Shown piece after piece: positions 25,100-35,466 of a DNA stretch of 64,000 nucleotides. Both the position numbers and the translations under genes were made by a program. How positions within the stretch are numbered: position 1 is the stretch's first letter; each line of letters starts with the position of its first letter. The notes beneath the pieces were generated by a model that was given only the letters and a program-made list of their open reading frames with translations, was not told where the DNA came from and made no database searches. The stretch comes from Notamacropus eugenii (taxonomy: Eukaryota > Chordata > Mammalia > Diprotodontia > Macropodidae): contig NC_092872.1 of NCBI RefSeq assembly GCF_028372415.1, positions 261,045,008 through 261,109,007 on the forward strand, read 5' to 3'.

Positions 25100-25480
25100 A
25101 TTTAACTCCCAGAAATGGGAGGGATAGTATTTTGTTTTCTCAAAAGTTAAAGGATTAGAGATAAATTAAAGCAAAATGTTGTTTCTTCATTCTTCTCCTG
25201 CTGCCTGATGACTTCTTTCCTTTCCTTCTTCCTGTCCCATAATTGTAGCTATCTCCCAAGATTTGATTCTTGACCTTTCTTACCTACTTTCTTGTAAGCC
25301 TTCTTTCTTTCTCTTCCTTTCTTACCTACTTGCTTCCTTCTCCCACTCTTTTATTCATCACATTCTTTGGTACCTCACCTTCACTACTTCCATGGTGATG
25401 GATCATAAATGTCTCTTCCCAACCCTGACCAAGGACCTGGACCTTTAAACTAGGCCTCCACTTCCAGCTGTCACCTGAAA
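25100..25480. other. Intergenic, possibly L2-derived
   Basis: T/C-rich sequence with a weak L2-like flavour ('gtctcttcccaaccctgac'); not assigned. Confidence 0.3.
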
Positions 25481-25484
25481 CTCA

Positions 25485-25612
25485 CTATTAGACTTTGCTG
25501 TACCATTGGGGGACCCTTGGTAAGTCATTTTGTCTTCTTGGGCTTCAGTTTCTTCCTGTGTAAAATGAATCGATTGGACTAGATGGGTTCCAAGGTCCCT
25601 TCAAACTCCAAC
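25485..25612 (+). repeat. MIR-like SINE fragment
   Basis: 'gacccttggtaagtcatttt' followed by 'agtttcttcctgtgtaaaat' and 'ggtcccttcaaactccaa'. Confidence 0.6.
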
Positions 25613-25914
25613 CATAGAGTCATTGTTGTCCTTCCTAATGTGGCCACATTCCCAACATTCCCAGTTTTATTAGTTTGGTACTCCTACCATTTTCTCCAAC
25701 ACAGCACTTTGGAATCATCTTTGAATCTTTCCTCTCCTTTTTCTCATTCTCTGTCTATTATAAAGTCCTATACTTTCTTCCTTTCAATTCATCTTAATTT
25801 AACAGACATTAAATGGGTACTATATGCAGAGTACTTAACTAGGCAGTGGAATTAAAAGGAGCTGAGCAGCCTGGAATTGAGGAATACCAATGGTATTGAT
25901 ATTGACGAAGCCTT

Positions 25915-26195
25915 TATTGGTTGCTTGTTGTCCTTTATGCGACATGGGAGACACTGGCACTGAACCGCTCAGCATGGGGTGCCCACATCAGAGAAGGTGC
26001 TGTGCTCTGTGAGCGAAGCACAGTTGAGACAGCTCAAAGGAAATGCAGGATATACAAATTAGGATACACCCCCAAATGTTCACATGAACTGTTTGTGCCT
26101 GACCTGCAGTGGAGCATTCTCAGCTTGTATTTGTCTCGTCAGCCACAGTCAGACACACTGTAATGGTCCTCTTTGAGAATGAAGGACAACAACCA
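25915..26195 (+). mobile_element. Marsupial RTE LINE 3' end (sense arm of an inverted pair)
   Basis: 'gacatgggagacactggcac', 'accgctcagcatggggtgcc', 'caaatgttcacatgaactg', 'cagccacagtcagacacact' and the terminal 'gagaatgaaggacaacaacc' identify the RTE 3' end. Only about 30-40 bp separate it from an oppositely oriented RTE copy. Confidence 0.75.
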
Positions 26196-26224
26196 AGCAA
26201 CTTAATCAAAAATGACCAAAATAT

Positions 26225-27165
26225 CATCACTTTGTTGGGGTTAAGTATATCTGACTGTGACTGATCAGATTGATGTAAGCTAGGAAGGCTTTACCATAGG
26301 TTGGGCACAAAGAGTTCATATGAACATTTGGAGTAGAGGTATCTCTAAACTCATACTTCTCATTTTTCTTTTCTTTTCAGTTACTGCAATTCTCTTTCCT
26401 TCATAGAGCACAGCACCTTCTTTGATGCAGGTATGCCATTCTAGGCCATCCTTTGCCAGAGAGACCTTGAAAGTGTCCTTGTATCACTTCTCCTGACCAC
26501 CGTGTGAGCCCTTGCCTTGCATGAGTTCTCCATAAAACAATCTTTTAGGCAAATGTACGTTTGGCGTTTGAACAACGCGGCCAGTCAGTCAGAGTTGCAC
26601 TCTCTTCAGTAGCATTTCAATGCTTGGCAGATTAGCTTGAGAAAGGACCCCAGTGTCCAGTACCTTATCTTGCCAGGTGAGCTTCAGGATCTTCCTAAGA
26701 CAATTCAAATGGAATTGATTCAGTTTCCTGGCATGCTGCTGGTAGACCATCCAGGTTTTAGAGGCATACAACAATGGAGTCAACACAACAGCTCTGTAGA
26801 CCTTCAATTTGGTAGACAGTTTAATATCTCTTTCTCATACTTTCCTTCAGAGCCTCCCAGACACAGTCAGCTCTAGCAGTGTGTGTCAACCTCATCTTCT
26901 ATGAGAAGATATACTTCCCTGGAAAGTAGACTGCCAAGGTAAGTGAACTTATTCACAGCATTCAAAACTTCTCCATTTGCTGTGACTGATGGTTCCACAT
27001 ATGGATGGTGTGGTGCTGGCTGATGGAGAACCTGTGTTTTCTTGGTGATAATTGTTAGATCAAAATTAGCACAAGAGCACAAGAGAATCAATCTGTACTT
27101 TGTCACATCTCAGCTTCAGAAGCTGCATTGCGTGTGCAATCATATGTAAACAAAAAATCATGTAC
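26225..27165 (-). mobile_element. Marsupial RTE LINE, antisense, with decayed ORF C-terminus
   Basis: On the minus strand an open stretch (27106-26873) contains LTIITKKTQVLHQPAPHHPY and FTYLGSLLS, and another (26807-26589) contains VVLTPLLYASKTW, RKLNQFHLNCLRKILKLTWQ and LSQANLPSIEML. These are the RTE/BovB-clade reverse transcriptase C-terminal motifs. A frame break or deletion separates the two stretches near 26810-26880. The 3' UTR, which matches the sense arm at 25915-26195, lies at 26225-26560. A dead copy. Confidence 0.85.
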
Positions 27166-27229
27166 TTCACTTTAGTCTTGGCTTGTCAGTAGTTACAAAA
27201 ATATGCAAAGTAATTTCTGAAAGGGAGGG

Positions 27230-27400
27230 CCTTGGCAACTGGGCAGGGGTTGGGGTTGGGGATCAGAGAAAGTTGAGTATGGCAGGAGGCATGAGCTGAG
27301 CCTTAAATTAATTTATGAGAATAAGAGAGAGCAAAGAGAAGGGTAGAGGTGTGTTATTAGAAATATCAAAAGTTTGCCCTGCCTGAAAATATCCCCTTTA
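27230..27400 (+). repeat. Ancient mammalian repeat fragment (family uncertain)
   Basis: 'gaggcatgagctgagcctta' and the following purine-rich text resemble the family at 34085-34900. Confidence 0.35.
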
Positions 27401-27539
27401 CCATTAGAAATGATTTTATTTAGCTTATAACATTTACATCCAATCAGGAGGAAATAGACAATAAGCATCATTAACCAGTGGTCTCCCCATCACTGGGAGT
27501 CTTGATGATTGCTTACGTTCTAGGTTCCACTCACATAAA

Positions 27540-28012
27540 CATTGTCCTGCATGGCTTCAAGGGTCCCTCTCAAATCTGTGTGCCTAGGGAACAGACTTTC
27601 TCAGTTCCAGTCCAGCTCTCTCAAACCATCCAGAGGCTCAACCCTTGTGCAGATGCCCCCTGACAACTGCCTCTTCACGAGTGCTGCAGTCCCTGCCTCC
27701 TTACCAGCCACAGCTACTTAAGACCAGGAAAAGAAAGTTCTCCCCAGCACAGTCTTTGACACTGTCATGCTTCGACATCAGAAACAGATGAAATGGTATT
27801 AAAGATAATTTATCACCATCTGCTTTGCTGCTCCACTCTAAGGAACAGGTGACCTTCCCATCTGCTTGCCAGCTGAAATCTCCTCAGTGTGTTATTTCTC
27901 CTCTTTAGAATATGAATTCCTTCAAGGCAAGAGCTGTCTTGCCTTTCTATCTATCCCCAAACTCAACACAGAGTAATCACTTAATAAGTACTTTTGTTCA
28001 TTCACCTTTTCT
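27540..28012 (+). mobile_element. L2 LINE 3'-region
   Basis: Homologous in its middle to 6520-6660 and ends with an L2-type tail: 'ccttcaaggcaagagctgtc', then 'acttaataagtacttttgtt'. Confidence 0.65.
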
Positions 28013-28129
28013 TATGGTGCGTAACAGGCCTTGCTAGGGACCATTATAATTATATTCTGTATAAGTATGTTCAAATGTCTATAATATGTATGGTATAGGC
28101 ATATATAATATAGGCATAAATATCTATGT

Positions 28130-28300
28130 AACCCTTAGAATCGTTGAGCTTCAAAACTGCAAGGCTCCTTGGCAATCAGTCCAACCACCTCATTTCGTGG
28201 AGAAGCAACCTGAGACCCAGAGATTTCAGCCAGAGGTGAAACTAGAACCCAAGCTTCCTGACATTCAGGCCACTGTAATTCCAGTACACAATGCTGCCTC
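28130..28300 (-). repeat. CORE-SINE (MIR3/Ther-2-like) remnant
   Basis: 'gttgagcttcaaaactgcaa', 'caacctgagacccagagat' and 'aacccaagcttcctgacatt'. Confidence 0.55.
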
Positions 28301-28494
28301 TTATTTAAAAAATAATTATAAATTAAACCTCTGTTCTATAAGTCTAATTTGACCCATATTGCTGGTACACAGGATTACTTAATGAGCCAAGGATAGAATT
28401 TAGCAGTCTAAATCCTCTGCCTTGATCGCTGAGACAAGGGCAGCCCTGACTGATTCTGGGAGGATTAAATTCAACAATTCAATTTGACTTAATT

Positions 28495-28640
28495 CAATAA
28501 GCATTTATTCAATTCAAATTATGTACACGGCACTTCATTAAGCTCAGGGGTACAAAAAGGAAAAAAGTTTGCCTTCAAGGAGTTTACATTCTGGGATTGC
28601 AACAGGTATACAGATAAGTAAATACAAAAGAATTAGGAGT
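28495..28640 (+). repeat. Ancient interspersed repeat of the 'aagcatttattcaatt' type
   Basis: 'ttcaataagcatttattcaa', 'tttgccttcaaggagttta' and 'cagataagtaaatacaaaag' match the family of 20000-20230 and 43495-43615. Confidence 0.6.
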
Positions 28641-28734
28641 TTACAATTTGAATTTTTTTTTTAAAAAGTCACTAATGTGTACATTCCTTTTGAGTCGATA
28701 AAAACTAAGAATATGACCCAAATAGTCACTTAAC

Positions 28735-28865
28735 CCTGTTTGCCTCAGTTTCCTCATCTGTAAAATGAGCTGGAGAAGGAAATGGCAAACCATTCCAGGA
28801 TCTTTGCCTGGAAAACCCCAAATGGGGTCATGATGAAACAACAGCAGCAACAATAAACCAAACCA
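28735..28865 (+). mobile_element. Marsupial tRNA-headed SINE (WSINE1-like), 3' half
   Basis: 'gcctcagtttcctcatctgt', 'aaaatgagctggagaagga', 'ggcaaaccattccaggatct' and 'ccccaaatggggtcatgatg' form the sense 3' half. Confidence 0.8.
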
Positions 28866-28879
28866 TGGCATGCTGACGA

Positions 28880-29115
28880 AAAGGGATACTGTCACGTTAT
28901 CAGAAATGACAAATGTGAAGAATTCAGAGAAATCTTGGAAGACTTTGATAAACTGATATGGAAAAAAAATAAGCAGCACTAGGACTAAGCTTCTCCAATG
29001 ACTATACATAGAATGAAAAACAACATTGAAAGACTTTAGGACCCTGACCATTCAGTGAGCAAAGGTGACTTCACAAGATTGAGAAGAAGCATATCTTTCT
29101 GGAGAGAGGTGGAGG
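28880..29115 (+). mobile_element. L1 3'-end fragment, older than its neighbour
   Basis: 'gaattcagagaaatcttgga' then 'aacaacattgaaagacttta' and 'ctgaccattcagtgagcaaa' correspond to the terminal L1 ORF2 and 3' UTR seen in antisense at 43990-44345. Confidence 0.55.
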
Positions 29116-29134
29116 CTAATGACTCTGGAATGAT

Positions 29135-31999
29135 TTGTTTTCCTTAATTGTGCTAAAAGAGAGGATTATAATCTAAGTGAAATAGATGAATACGTATAAA
29201 AATATATATTGCCCAGATTAATAGAAGAGGAAATAAAATATTTAAATAATCCCATTTAAGAAAAAGAAATTGTACAAGCCATCAATGAACTCCCTAAGAA
29301 AAATTCTGCAGGGCCAGGTTGTTTTACAAGTGAATTCTACCAAACCTTTAAAGAACTTTTACTTCCAGCATTATGCAAACTATTTGGAAAAATAGGTGAA
29401 GGAGTTCTATCAAATTCCTTTTATGACACAAATATGATGCTGATACCTAAATCAGGAAGAGCCAAAACAGAGAAAGAAAATTATAGACCAATTTCCCTAT
29501 TGAATATTGATGCAAAATTTTAAAATAAAACATTAGCAAAGAGATTACAGCAGTTTATTACCAGGACAATATCCTATGATCAAGTGAGATTTATAATAGG
29601 AATGCAGGGTTGCTTCAGTATTACAAAAACTATCAGCATAATTGACCATATTAATAACAAAACTTACAGAAATCATATGATTATCTCAGTAGATGCAGAA
29701 AAACTTGACAAAATACAGCACCCAGTCCTATTAAAAACACTAGAGAGCATAGGAATGAATGAAGTTTTCCTTGAAATGATAAGCAGTATCTATCTAAAAT
29801 CATCAGCAAGAATTATATGCAATGGAGATAAACTAGAAGCATTCCCAATAAGATCAGAGGTGAAACAAAGATGCCCCTTATCACCACTGTTATTCAATAT
29901 TGTACTAGAAATGTTAACTTTAGAAATAAGAGAAGAAAAAAAATTGAAGGGATTAGAATAGGCAATGAGAAAATAAAACAACCCTCTTTGGAGATGTTGT
30001 GATGGTATACTTAGAGAATCCTAGAAAATCAACTAAAAAACCTACTGGAAACAATTAACAACTTTAGCAAAGTTGTAGGATAGAAAATAAACTTACATAA
30101 ATCATCAGCATTTCCATATATTACCAACAAAGCCCATCAGGTAGAGGTAGAAAGAGAAATTCCATTTAAAAAGACTGTAGACAATATAAAATATTTGGAA
30201 TTCTACTGGTCAAGACAAACCTATAATGGGGAGGCAGAATTAACCTAATAAAAATGACACTTCTACCTAAATTAATGTATATATTCAGTGCCATACCAAT
30301 CAAACTATCAAAAATTATTTTACAGAGCTAGAAAAATAATAACAGATTCATCTGGAAGAACAAAAGGTGAAGAGTATCAAAAAGATTAATTTAAAAAAAG
30401 CAAAGGAAGGTGTCCTAGTGGTGCCAGATCTAAAACTATATTATAAAGTGGCAATCATCAAAACTATTTGGTACTGGATAAGAAATAGAGTGGTGAATCA
30501 GTGGAATCGGTTAGGTGCACAAGACATAGTATTTAATGACTATAATAATCTATTGTTTGATAAGCCCAAAGACTTCTGCAATAAGAATTCACTATTTGAC
30601 AAAAACTGCTGGGAAAACTGGAAAATTGTATGGTAGGAACTAGGTACAGACCAATATCTCATACACTATACAAAGATAAGGTCGAAATGGGTACGTGATT
30701 TAAACAGAAAGGGTGATATCGTAAGCAAATTAGGAGAGCAAGGAATAGTTTACCTGTCAGATCTATGGAGAAAAAAAGAATTTGTGACAAAGCAGGAGAC
30801 AGAGAATATTATGAAATGCAAAATGAATAATTTTTATTACATCAAATTAAAAAGTTTTTGCACAAACAAAACCAATGCAACCAAGATTAGAAGGACAACA
30901 GAAAGCTGGAAAACATTTTTTTACAGTCACTATTTCTAATAAAGGCCTCATTTCTCAAATATATAGAGGACTGAATTGAATTTATAAGAATACAAGTCAT
31001 TCCCCGATTGATAAATGGTCAAAGGATATGAACAGGCAATTTTCAGATGAAGAAATTAAACCCATCTATAGTCACATGAAAAAATGCTCTAAATCACTAT
31101 TGATTAAAGAAGTGCAAATTAAAACAATTCTGAAGTGCCATCTCATACTTATTGGGTTGGCTGATATGACAGGAAAGGAAAATGATAAATGTTGGAGAAA
31201 ATGTGGGAAAATTGGAACACAAATGCATTGTTGGTGAAGTTGCAAATGAGTCCAATCATTCTGGAGAGCAAATTGGAACCATGCCGAAAGGGTTATGAAA
31301 CTGTGCATAACTTTTGATCCAGCAATACCATTACTAGGTCTGTATCCTAAAGAGATCATGAAAAAGGGAAAAGGACCCACCTATATAAGCTTACTTAAGG
31401 AAACTTTTTTTGAAGTGGCAAAGAACTGGAAATTGAGGGGATGTCTTTCGGTTGGGGAATGGCTGAATGTAATGGAATCCTGTTGTGCTATAAGAAATGA
31501 TGAGCAGGCTGATTTCAGAAAAACCTGGAAAGACTTACATGAACTGATACTGAGTGAAGTGAGTGGAACTAGGAGAACATTGTACATAGTAACAACATTG
31601 TGCAATGATCAACTATGATTGACTTAGCTCTTTTCGGCAATGCAATGATCCAAGACAATTCCAAGGGATTCATGATGGAAGATGCTGCCCACATCCAGAG
31701 AAAGAACTATGGAGCCTGAATGCAGATCAAAGCATATTATTTTCACCCATTTTTGTTTTTATTTTTTCTTTCTCATGGTTTTGTTAAGAGTCTTCTTTCA
31801 CAACATGACTAATGTGGAAATATGTTTAACGTGATGGTACACATATAACCCATATCAGATTGCTTACTGTCTTGGAGAGAGGGGAGGGAAAGGAGAGAGG
31901 GAGAAAAATTTGGAGCTCAAAATCTTACAAAGATGAATATTGAAAACTATCTTTATATGTAATTGGGAAAAAATAAAATACTATTAAGAAAAAATAAAA
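29135..31999 (+). mobile_element. 5'-truncated, decayed L1 LINE (ORF2 reverse transcriptase to poly-A)
   Basis: About 2.9 kb of L1 in sense orientation. Open stretches at 29584-29961 (HINNKTYRNHMIISVDAEKL, then RCPLSPLLFNIVLEML) belong to the ORF2 reverse transcriptase; 30367-30636, 31028-31237 and 31295-31618 (LCITFDPAIPLLGLYPKEIM, VGEWLNVMESCCAIRNDEQA) are the ORF2 C-terminal region. The frame is broken by stops and shifts. The reverse transcriptase catalytic FADD box, expected near 29985-29998, reads FGDV, so the copy is dead even there. The 3' UTR and an A-rich tail end near 31999. The endonuclease domain and 5' part are missing. Confidence 0.9.
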
Positions 32000-32665
32000 G
32001 GGAGAGTTCTATTGCTGAGGGAAAATAGAATAGTCAGTGGGAAAGGGCAGCAGTGTGAAAAACACATCAATGATATATTTAAAAAGAAAAAAGGGAGATC
32101 ATTGATTACTTGTTTAAACTAGTTTTTGTTGAATAGATAGGTAGGCAGGCTTGGAAGACAAAACGTTAGATTACAAGGGGATGAAAAATGAGTGGGAGAC
32201 TGTTTCTCATGGATCATCTAGGTTCAAGCTGTGGAAAAACCAGGATAAGAATGATGACATGTTAGCAAAAATAGCTTTTTATTGGTGATAAAAGTTAAGC
32301 TCAAATAAAGTAGTCCCATTTTCAGCAGGAGGGAGAGATTCCTCTAAATGACTGCTTAGATGGGGGAGCTCCCTCCCTCATAGGCTGATTCTGGATGTAG
32401 GCTTCAACAAATCAATCCCTTGGATTTAATCAGATCTTGCTTAGGAGGTCTCATAGGCAATTGTAACAAATATGAGAGCCTAGTTTGTTGCTGAATAAAT
32501 AGAGAGTTCATTATACTATGCGATTAGATCCTTGAAATCATTCACAGCAGCACTACTCAGGTGTGCTTCCTGTGACTAGCTTTACACACTGACAGAGCAC
32601 AGACAGTACTCTAGATAAAACCAAGAAAGAGAGCTTCTTTTTACCTGTCTTTCTTTCTAAAGTCT
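32000..32665. other. Intergenic, no recognised feature
   Basis: Mixed-composition sequence between two L1 fragments; no repeat signature, gene or conserved motif recognised. Confidence 0.4.
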
Positions 32666-32669
32666 CCTG

Positions 32670-33030
32670 CAGAACATAGGCATACTAATGCACATTTGAT
32701 TGAACTGGGAACTGATCTAGCCATTCTGGAAAGCAATTTGTCATTAAAATATGCATCCTCTTTGACTTGGCTCTACTGCTACTAGATCTGTACCCCAGGG
32801 AAAGAGAGAAGACAAGATACCCATAGGTACAAAACCATTTGGAATAGCATTTTTCCTAGCCGAAATAAAAGACTTCCCAAAAAACCAGAAGAGGAAAAAG
32901 ACGCTAGAAGCTTAAGGATTGCCTATCAATTGGGGAATAACTGGGAAAAAATTGTATATATGAATGCAATGAAATATTATTGCATATGAAATATGCAATG
33001 AGAAATCAAAGAGTTAGCATGGGACAGTAA
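32670..33030 (+). mobile_element. L1 ORF2 C-terminal fragment
   Basis: 'gccattctggaaagcaattt', 'tgcctatcaattggggaata' and 'tgaatgcaatgaaatattat' follow the ORF2 tail order of 31240-31500. Confidence 0.75.
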
Positions 33031-33275
33031 AAGGGGGAGGGGAAGTAAGCATTTATATAGTAGCTCTGTAATAGATTCTATGTAGTATTATATATTTATA
33101 AGTATAGTAATATTTGCATGCACTGTATAATATTGATAACTGATATTTATATTAGTTTTCTATTTATGATAATTATGTAATTCCTATTTCATTATTAATT
33201 ATTATATTAGTACAATATTTATATAATATTATTATGTCCATAATATAATATTTACATTTTATATATTAATAGCAT
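33030..33275. repeat. AT-rich low-complexity tract
   Basis: TAT/ATA-rich sequence with no coding potential. Confidence 0.8.
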
Positions 33276-33279
33276 CTAC

Positions 33280-33510
33280 CAATTAATTGTGCTTCAGGCA
33301 GTGTACTAAACAGTGCTTTTAACAAATATTATTTTATTTCATCCCCACAGCAAAACTGAGATGTAGGAGCTATCATGATCCCCATTTTACAGTTGAGAAA
33401 ACTAAGGCAAAGGGAGGTTTAATGACTTTCCCATGGCCACTGAGGTCAGATTTGAATTTATATGTTCCTGATTCCAGGCCCAGTACTCTATGCACTACAC
33501 AGCTAATCAT
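33280..33510 (-). repeat. MIR SINE, antisense
   Basis: 'ttcaggcagtgtactaaaca', 'ccccattttacagttgagaa' and 'ttccaggcccagtactctat'. Confidence 0.8.
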
Positions 33511-33511
33511 G

Positions 33512-33625
33512 TTATATTTGGAGTTAGAATCCCAACTCTGCCTACTATTTATGTAACCTTGGGGAAGTCACATTGCCCTCTGGGACACAGTTCTTCATCA
33601 GAAAAATGAGGGGATCAGACTAGGT
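33512..33625 (+). repeat. MIR SINE, sense fragment
   Basis: 'ggagttagaatcccaactct' then 'accttggggaagtcacattg' and 'gaaaaatgaggggatcaga'. Confidence 0.65.
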
Positions 33626-33699
33626 GTTTTTCATTGGTTTTCTTTTTCAAAGAGGAGTTCAATCATGTTGTGAGGAAAACTGTGCTGAGATGATTATAT

Positions 33700-33805
33700 A
33701 ATAAATTTTATAGTAAATTGTGAGTTCCTAGAAAGCAGGGACCTTTTGCCTCTTTTGCATCCATTGAGCTTAGCACCATGCCTGGTACTTAAATATTGAC
33801 TGTGG
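33700..33805 (+). mobile_element. L2 LINE 3'-terminal fragment
   Basis: 'agaaagcagggaccttttgc' and 'gcttagcaccatgcctggta' form the L2 tail. Confidence 0.65.
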
Positions 33806-34041
33806 TATATATAGACAAAAGACATTCATAAAACTTTTTTTTAAAATAAAAGAATATACTCTAAGGGGAGTGATGGTTTAAATATTTTTTTTTGTCTTTC
33901 CTTACCATAGTACCTTACAAATAAATAAATATTCATTGTTTAGTTGAATAGACTATAACCCATTGCCATTTGGAGAGTGCATCCTTTTTAAAATCTTCCC
34001 AGCAACCTATGAGTAGTTTATCTACAATGCTGGTTTATTTC

Positions 34042-34072
34042 CATGTGTATGTGTGTGTGCGTGTGTGTGTTT
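34042..34072. repeat. (TG)n microsatellite
   Basis: Imperfect GT repeat just upstream of an ancient repeat. Confidence 0.9.
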
Positions 34073-34084
34073 CTGAAGCTGAGT

Positions 34085-34900
34085 CCAGTCAGCAAACATT
34101 TGTTGATTACTTACTATGTGCCAGGCTCTGTGTTAAGAACTGAGGATACAAAGCAAAGAGGAAATAGTCTCATCTTCCAAGAAACTTGGGATATCATGGA
34201 GTTGAGAACATACAAACAGTTGTGTACATATCCAGGGTGACTTGGAGTTAATCTCAGATGGAAGGTACCGCCATTAAGGGGAACTGGGAAAGATTTCTTT
34301 CAGAAGTAGAGACTTAAAAGAAGCCAGAGAAAGCAGAGATAAGGAGGGAGAGCATCCCAGGCAGATGGGACAGCCAATGAAAAGGTATAGAATGAGGAGA
34401 TGGAATATCTTGTATGAAGAACAACCAGTAAGCCAGTATTATTTTGTTGCTGAGTGTAAAGCCAGGAGTAAGGTGTAAGAAGACTGGAAAAGGAAGAGGG
34501 AGTCATGTTGTGAAGGGCTTTGAATGTCAAACAGAAGATATTTTTCTATTTGATCCTGGAGGTAATAGGGAGCTATTGGATAGGGGTTGGGGTGCAGGGT
34601 GGAGTGACAATATTATAATTGCCCTTAAGGAGAGTCACTCTGATAGCTGAGTGAAGGATGGACTGGAGTAGGAGGAGACTTGACACATGGAAAAGAATTA
34701 CCTGGGCATTGCCAAGAGTCCCAGAGAGGTGATGAGGGTCTGCACCCGGGTAGCAGTGTTAGAAGAGGGGAGGAGACATATACAAGATACACCACAGACA
34801 TAGGATGGACTCACTGTGTATATGTGGCATATATACTGTATCACATAGGTAGAAAAGGTTATTGTTTTTAGGGATTTTACATGGAGTAGGACTCTGACCT
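34085..34900 (+). repeat. Ancient mammalian interspersed repeat (L2/L3-class, family uncertain)
   Basis: The order is 'gattacttactatgtgcca', 'aagccagagaaagcagagat', 'gagagcatcccaggcagatg', 'ttgtgaagggctttgaatg', 'gatcctggaggtaatagg' and 'gatggactggagtaggagg'. The same order recurs at 38930-39840, 41065-41535 and 53590-54540, all in plus orientation. Confidence 0.6.
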
Positions 34901-34929
34901 CACTCTTCAAAACTGGTGCTGTCTGCATC

Positions 34930-35450
34930 ACCATTCCTCAAGGTTCTTAGGGATTTCTGAAGGGTCAAGGCGACCTTAGATGTTATTGGCTTGAGCCCCT
35001 TGTTCTATGTCACTGTTAACTACTAGTAATAAGGAAGGATCTCTTGACAATCTGAAAACATGGTCCCCAGCCTCTGTTACTTGGAGGTTGCATCAGTGAA
35101 GCACTCTTGTGATGCAAATTAGCCTTACCCACCCCATTACATAAAAATAATTCAGTACTGAGGGTGCGACCCAAGTCAAGTTAAAAAGAGGGTTGACTTG
35201 GAAGATATATCTTATAGAAGGGACCAAGCATTCCCATTGACATTATAGCTTATTGATTGAGTCATAACTAGGGTATACCTGAGCCACATCCTTAGACTTG
35301 CCTTGTTAAAAAACAAAACAAAATATTACACAAGGAGAAAACAGCTAGGTACCAAAGCTGAGAATTCTACCAGAGCCTATGAGATGGAGCTCTCTGTCCA
35401 TGTAAGATCAGATCTGTACTTATGGCCTCCCAGTATCTGGTACCACTTTT
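34930..35450. other. Intergenic, no recognised feature
   Basis: No gene or repeat signature recognised before the target-site duplication at 35451. Confidence 0.4.
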
Positions 35451-35466
35451 TAAACTTGGCATTCTC
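35451..35466 (+). repeat. 5' target-site duplication of the HAL1-like insertion
   Basis: Sixteen bases, TAAACTTGGCATTCTC, identical to 38748-38763 on the far side of the element. Confidence 0.85.

Noticed and set aside
26589..27106. Reverse-transcriptase-like minus-strand open frames as a host gene
   Set aside because: They are the C-terminus of a decayed RTE LINE with a frame break and a flanking RTE 3' UTR.
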